Part shown: in pieces, positions 59,596 to 64,000 of the stretch | How the letters are laid out: each line of letters starts with the position of its first letter | Position numbering within the stretch: position 1 is the stretch's first letter | NCBI RefSeq assembly: GCF_021729035.1 | Contig: NZ_JAJSAP010000002.1 | Location: 248,001-312,000 of the forward strand | DNA length: 64,000 bases | Direction of reading: 5' to 3' | Source: Microbulbifer sediminum | GTDB taxonomy: Bacteria > Pseudomonadota > Gammaproteobacteria > Pseudomonadales > Cellvibrionaceae | The notes under the pieces: generated by a model | Told to the model about the DNA's origin: nothing | The model's input: the letters and a program-made list of their open reading frames with translations, nothing else | The model's database searches: none | Made by a program: the position numbers and the translations under genes

Positions 59596-60846
59596 TCAAG
59601 CCATGTGCTTGATCACTTCATCGCCAAACTCGGAGCAGGACTTCAGCTCGGCACCATCCATCAGGCGCTCGAAGTCGTAGGTCACGGTCTTGGCGGCAAT
59701 TGCACCTTCCATGCCCTTGATCACCAGGTCCGCAGCGTCGTTCCAGCCCAGGTGACGCAGCATCATCTCGGCAGAGAGAATCAGGGAGCCCGGGTTTACC
59801 TTGTCCTGGCCGGCGTACTTGGGCGCAGTACCGTGAGTCGCCTCGAACAGTGCCACCTCGTCAGAGATGTTGGCACCCGGAGCGATACCGATACCACCCA
59901 CCTGGGCCGCCAGGGCGTCGGACAGGTAGTCGCCATTCAGGTTCAGGGTGGCGATAACGTCGTATTCGGCCGGACGCAACAGCACCTGCTGCAGCATGGC
60001 ATCGGCAATGACGTCCTTGACCACGATTTCCTTGCCGGTATTCGGGTTCTTGAAGCTGTGCCACGGGCCACCATCCAGAGGCTGAGCACCGAACTCGTCG
60101 CGAGCCAGCTCGTAACCCCAGTCGGCGAAGGCGCCTTCGGTGAACTTCATGATGTTACCCTTGTGCACCAGAGTCACAGAATCGCGATCCTGGTCCACGG
60201 CGTACTGGATGGCCTTGCGTACCAGGCGCTTGGTGCCCTCGGCAGAAACCGGCTTTACACCAATACCACAGTGCTCCGGGAAGCGAATCTTCTTCACACC
60301 CATCTCTTCCTGCAGGAACTTGATGACCTTCTTGGCCTCATCGGTGTCTGCTTTCCACTCGATGCCGGCATAGATGTCCTCGGAGTTCTCGCGGAAGATC
60401 ACCATGTCCACTTCGTTCGGCTTCTTGACCGGGGACGGCACGCCAGTGAACCAGCGAACCGGGCGCTGGCACACGTACAGGTCCAGCTCCTGTCGCAGGG
60501 CCACGTTCAGGGAACGGAAGCCGCCACCTACCGGGGTGGTCAGCGGGCCCTTGATGCCGACAGCATACTCTTTCAGGGCCTCCAGGGTCTCGGCCGGGAA
60601 CCAGTCACCGGCATAGGTCTCGGCAGCTTTCTCGCCGCAGTAGATTTCCATCCAGGAGATCGCCTTATCGCCGCCGGAGGCCTTCTCGACCGCCGCGTCG
60701 ATGACCTTGCGCATTACCGGGGTGATATCCACGCCGATGCCGTCACCCTCGATATAAGGCACGATCGGGCGATTCGGGACGTTCAATGAACCGTCGGAAT
60801 TGACTGTAATTTTCTCGCCGTTTTCCGGCACTTGGACATGACCCAT
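59596..60846 (-). CDS. icd: NADP-dependent isocitrate dehydrogenase
   Basis: TCA-cycle enzyme, 416 residues, homodimeric E. coli type. [12 protein letters not shown] start, [13 protein letters not shown] with Ser112, the serine that AceK phosphorylates in E. coli, and NADP-binding [17 protein letters not shown]. The Lys-Tyr pair of the cofactor site (KYAGQD) indicates NADP use. Single gene with its own terminator; the 153-base divergent region to rluE carries AT-rich promoter sequence near 60945-60990. Confidence 0.97.
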   Translation of the reverse strand: MGHVQVPENGEKITVNSDGSLNVPNRPIVPYIEGDGIGVDITPVMRKVIDAAVEKASGGDKAISWMEIYCGEKAAETYAGDWFPAETLEALKEYAVGIKGPLTTPVGGGFRSLNVALRQELDLYVCQRPVRWFTGVPSPVKKPNEVDMVIFRENSEDIYAGIEWKADTDEAKKVIKFLQEEMGVKKIRFPEHCGIGVKPVSAEGTKRLVRKAIQYAVDQDRDSVTLVHKGNIMKFTEGAFADWGYELARDEFGAQPLDGGPWHSFKNPNTGKEIVVKDVIADAMLQQVLLRPAEYDVIATLNLNGDYLSDALAAQVGGIGIAPGANISDEVALFEATHGTAPKYAGQDKVNPGSLILSAEMMLRHLGWNDAADLVIKGMEGAIAAKTVTYDFERLMDGAELKSCSEFGDEVIKHMA

Positions 60847-60999
60847 ATCGTTTAAACTCCCAAAACTCTTTGACTATTTCGGTCGGGTGTTACTTGCCCC
60901 GCCCTCTTCTTCTCCGCTGGCGGGATGAAAAATCGGCGGGATTATATCAGTATCCACTCATTTTTGTAGTTGGATTACAATACTCATTTCACCCGACCT

Positions 61000-61581
61000 A
61001 TGAGCAACATCATCCTTTTCAACAAGCCGTACGGCGTACTGAGCCAGTTTTCGGATGAGCGTGGCCGCCCCACACTGGCTGATTTTATCAGCCGTAAAGG
61101 CTTCTATGCCGCGGGACGCCTCGACTTTGACTCCGAGGGCTTGCTGCTGCTCACCGACGACGGTCGGCTTCAGCACCAGATTGCCCACCCGCGACAAAAG
61201 CTGCCAAAGACCTACTGGGTGCAGGTGGAAGGCGAAATCGACGCGGAGGCGCTGGCCAGGCTACGGCAGGGGGTGGACCTGAAAGATGGCCGCACAGCGC
61301 CAGCACGGGCTCGACGCCTCGAATCACCCGACCTGTGGAAACGGACACCACCGGTCAGGGAGCGCAAGTCCATACCCACCAGCTGGCTGGAGCTGACCAT
61401 CCGCGAGGGCCGTAACCGCCAGGTCAGGCGCATGACTGCGGCAGTGGGATACCCCACCCTGCGCCTGGTCCGCACTGCCATTGGCAACTGGCAGCTGGGC
61501 GAATTGCAGCCGGGCCAGCTGCGACAGGAGGAGGTCTTTGCCGCACCGAAAACCGTGGCCAGGCGGTCGCGGCGACGCTGA
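61000..61581 (+). CDS. rluE: 23S rRNA pseudouridine synthase, RluE-type
   Basis: Makes pseudouridine 2457 in 23S rRNA in the E. coli case; 193 residues. [20 protein letters not shown] start, catalytic Asp in [19 protein letters not shown], and the [25 protein letters not shown] end (landmarks GRNRQVRRM). There is no S4 domain, as expected for the RluE group. The ATG at 61000 is preferred over a frame from 60970. Confidence 0.94.
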   Translation: MSNIILFNKPYGVLSQFSDERGRPTLADFISRKGFYAAGRLDFDSEGLLLLTDDGRLQHQIAHPRQKLPKTYWVQVEGEIDAEALARLRQGVDLKDGRTAPARARRLESPDLWKRTPPVRERKSIPTSWLELTIREGRNRQVRRMTAAVGYPTLRLVRTAIGNWQLGELQPGQLRQEEVFAAPKTVARRSRRR

Positions 61582-63034
<1,453 letters not shown>

Positions 63035-63114
63035 CCCACTCTCGACCGGCAGCAAATTTCTCGCGGGCGCATGGGGCGACCGCAACCTGAAGAAAACCAG
63101 TTTAAGGAGAGAAC

Positions 63115-63750
63115 TTGAGTAAGTGGCGGGACCAGGCAATCGCTCTGGCGGGGATATTCCAGGCCTCCATGTTAGTGGAACGCCTGGCGAAAACCGGTAG
63201 TGCCCCCGATGAGCAGCTGCAGACAGCGGTCTACAGCCTGTTCCAGGTCAACCCCGAGCGGGTCGGGGACGTGTTCGACGGCACTGACAAGCTCCTGCCC
63301 GGGCTGCGCGTGTCCCGGCAGCTATTACGCACGCGCCAACACCCAGAGTACACTGACTGCCTGCGCTACGCCCTGTCCATACTGTACCTGCAGCGCCAGC
63401 TGGCCAAGAAACCGGACCTGCTGGCAATTATCGGCAGCCGCCTGGAGAAGGCCCAGGTACAGGCAGAACACTTCAGTCTGACTCACGAGAATGTATTTTC
63501 CAACCTGGCGAGCATCTACACGGATACCCTGAGCACATTCCGTTTTCGCATCCAGGTACTGGGAGATTTCAACTTCCTGCAACAGCAGCGCATCGCCAAC
63601 CAGATTCGCACCATGCTGTTTGCCGGTGTACGCGCCGCGACACTCTGGCGCCAGCTGGGTGGGAGCAGGCTGCACCTGATTTTCCAGCGCAAGAAGCTGT
63701 TGGCCGCGACCGAGCAGGTGATCGCGGAACTTGAACAAGCCAATATGTAA
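63115..63750 (+). CDS. hflD: High frequency lysogenization protein HflD homologue
   Basis: Peripheral membrane protein of 211 residues, mostly helical. Family landmarks are ALAGIFQASMLVERLAKTG, SIYTDTLSTFRFRIQVLGD and RIANQIRTMLFAGVRAATLWRQLGG. In E. coli it affects lambda lysogeny through CII; its normal role is unclear. The start is TTG at 63115 with AGGAGA seven bases upstream. It lies 15 bases before purB. Confidence 0.94.
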   Translation: MSKWRDQAIALAGIFQASMLVERLAKTGSAPDEQLQTAVYSLFQVNPERVGDVFDGTDKLLPGLRVSRQLLRTRQHPEYTDCLRYALSILYLQRQLAKKPDLLAIIGSRLEKAQVQAEHFSLTHENVFSNLASIYTDTLSTFRFRIQVLGDFNFLQQQRIANQIRTMLFAGVRAATLWRQLGGSRLHLIFQRKKLLAATEQVIAELEQANM

Positions 63751-63765
63751 TTTCGGAGAAATATC

Positions 63766-64000
63766 ATGACAGTCGAGTTATCCGCGCTTACCGCGGTATC
63801 ACCGATCGACGGCCGCTACGAAAGCAAAACTGCGGCCCTGCGGGACATTTTCAGCGAGTACGGCCTGATTCGCGCACGCGTTGAAGTGGAAGTGCGCTGG
63901 CTGCAGCAACTGTCACGCCATGACGAGGTTGCCGAGGTTCCCGCTTTCAGCGCGGCCACCGACAAGCTGCTCGACGATATCATCGCCCGGTTCTCGATAG
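63766..64000 (+). CDS. purB: Adenylosuccinate lyase, 5' part
   Basis: Cut by the window end; 78 residues are visible. The start MTVELSALTAVSPIDGRYESK and LIRARVEVEVRWLQQL match the N-terminus of PurB (purine synthesis and AMP formation). Ribosome site CGGAGAA lies eight bases upstream. Confidence 0.95.
   Translation, partial: MTVELSALTAVSPIDGRYESKTAALRDIFSEYGLIRARVEVEVRWLQQLSRHDEVAEVPAFSAATDKLLDDIIARFSI

Noticed and set aside
59605..60789. A 394-codon open frame on the plus strand
   Set aside because: It is the antisense of isocitrate dehydrogenase, which matches its family along its full length.

Overview
The window looks like part of the chromosome of a marine-type gammaproteobacterium, near Pseudomonadales/Cellvibrionales. 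The right half keeps a gene order I know from pseudomonads: cysG-serS, then rarA-lolA-ftsK, trxB-aat-bpt-infA-clpA-clpS-cspD-icd, then mnmA-hflD-purB. Base composition is GC-rich. A long TonB-dependent receptor, an alginate-export-type porin and a sodium-type ATPase fit a marine heterotroph. The genus cannot be fixed by eye. I saw no rRNA, tRNA, CRISPR array, insertion sequence or complete prophage.

Left arm (1-33.5 kb) is an accessory block for energy and ion homeostasis. It opens with the end of an N-type F-ATPase operon (c, long b, alpha, gamma) carrying sodium-site residues, followed by a P2-type cation ATPase. A reverse-strand block holds PEP synthase, a low-affinity iron permease family protein and a P1B-5 metal ATPase with a C-terminal hemerythrin-like domain. 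Next come a double-domain universal stress protein, a 2871-residue cyclic beta-1,2-glucan synthase (NdvB type) and a GNAT acetyltransferase. Then comes a tightly overlapping eleven-gene operon for a group 3b type NiFe hydrogenase: iron-sulfur subunit, a cyclic-nucleotide-binding protein, flavin subunit, small and large subunits, protease, and HypA, F, C, D, E. HypB is missing and HypA lacks its zinc site. The arm ends with an alginate-export-type outer membrane protein and a broken amidohydrolase.

At 34455-34482 lies a 28-base sequence whose two halves match a XerC/XerD dif site. Every GGGNAGGG (KOPS) motif I found to its left reads on the plus strand and every one to its right on the minus strand. 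The prevailing gene direction flips at the same point. The window therefore very probably spans the replication terminus.

Right arm (34.5-64 kb) is mostly core. It has a DUF202 protein; a reverse operon for ergothioneine synthesis (egtB-egtD) with a DUF411 protein and a YheT-like hydrolase; a TonB-dependent receptor; a penicillin-acylase-family enzyme; siroheme synthase, seryl-tRNA synthetase and a fluoride channel. A scar follows where a LysR gene and an SDR gene have each lost their 5' part. Then come rarA, lolA and ftsK, thioredoxin reductase, and a compact N-degron set (aat, bpt, clpA, clpS) around infA. Cold-shock protein, isocitrate dehydrogenase, rRNA pseudouridine synthase, MnmA and HflD follow, and the window ends in the start of purB.
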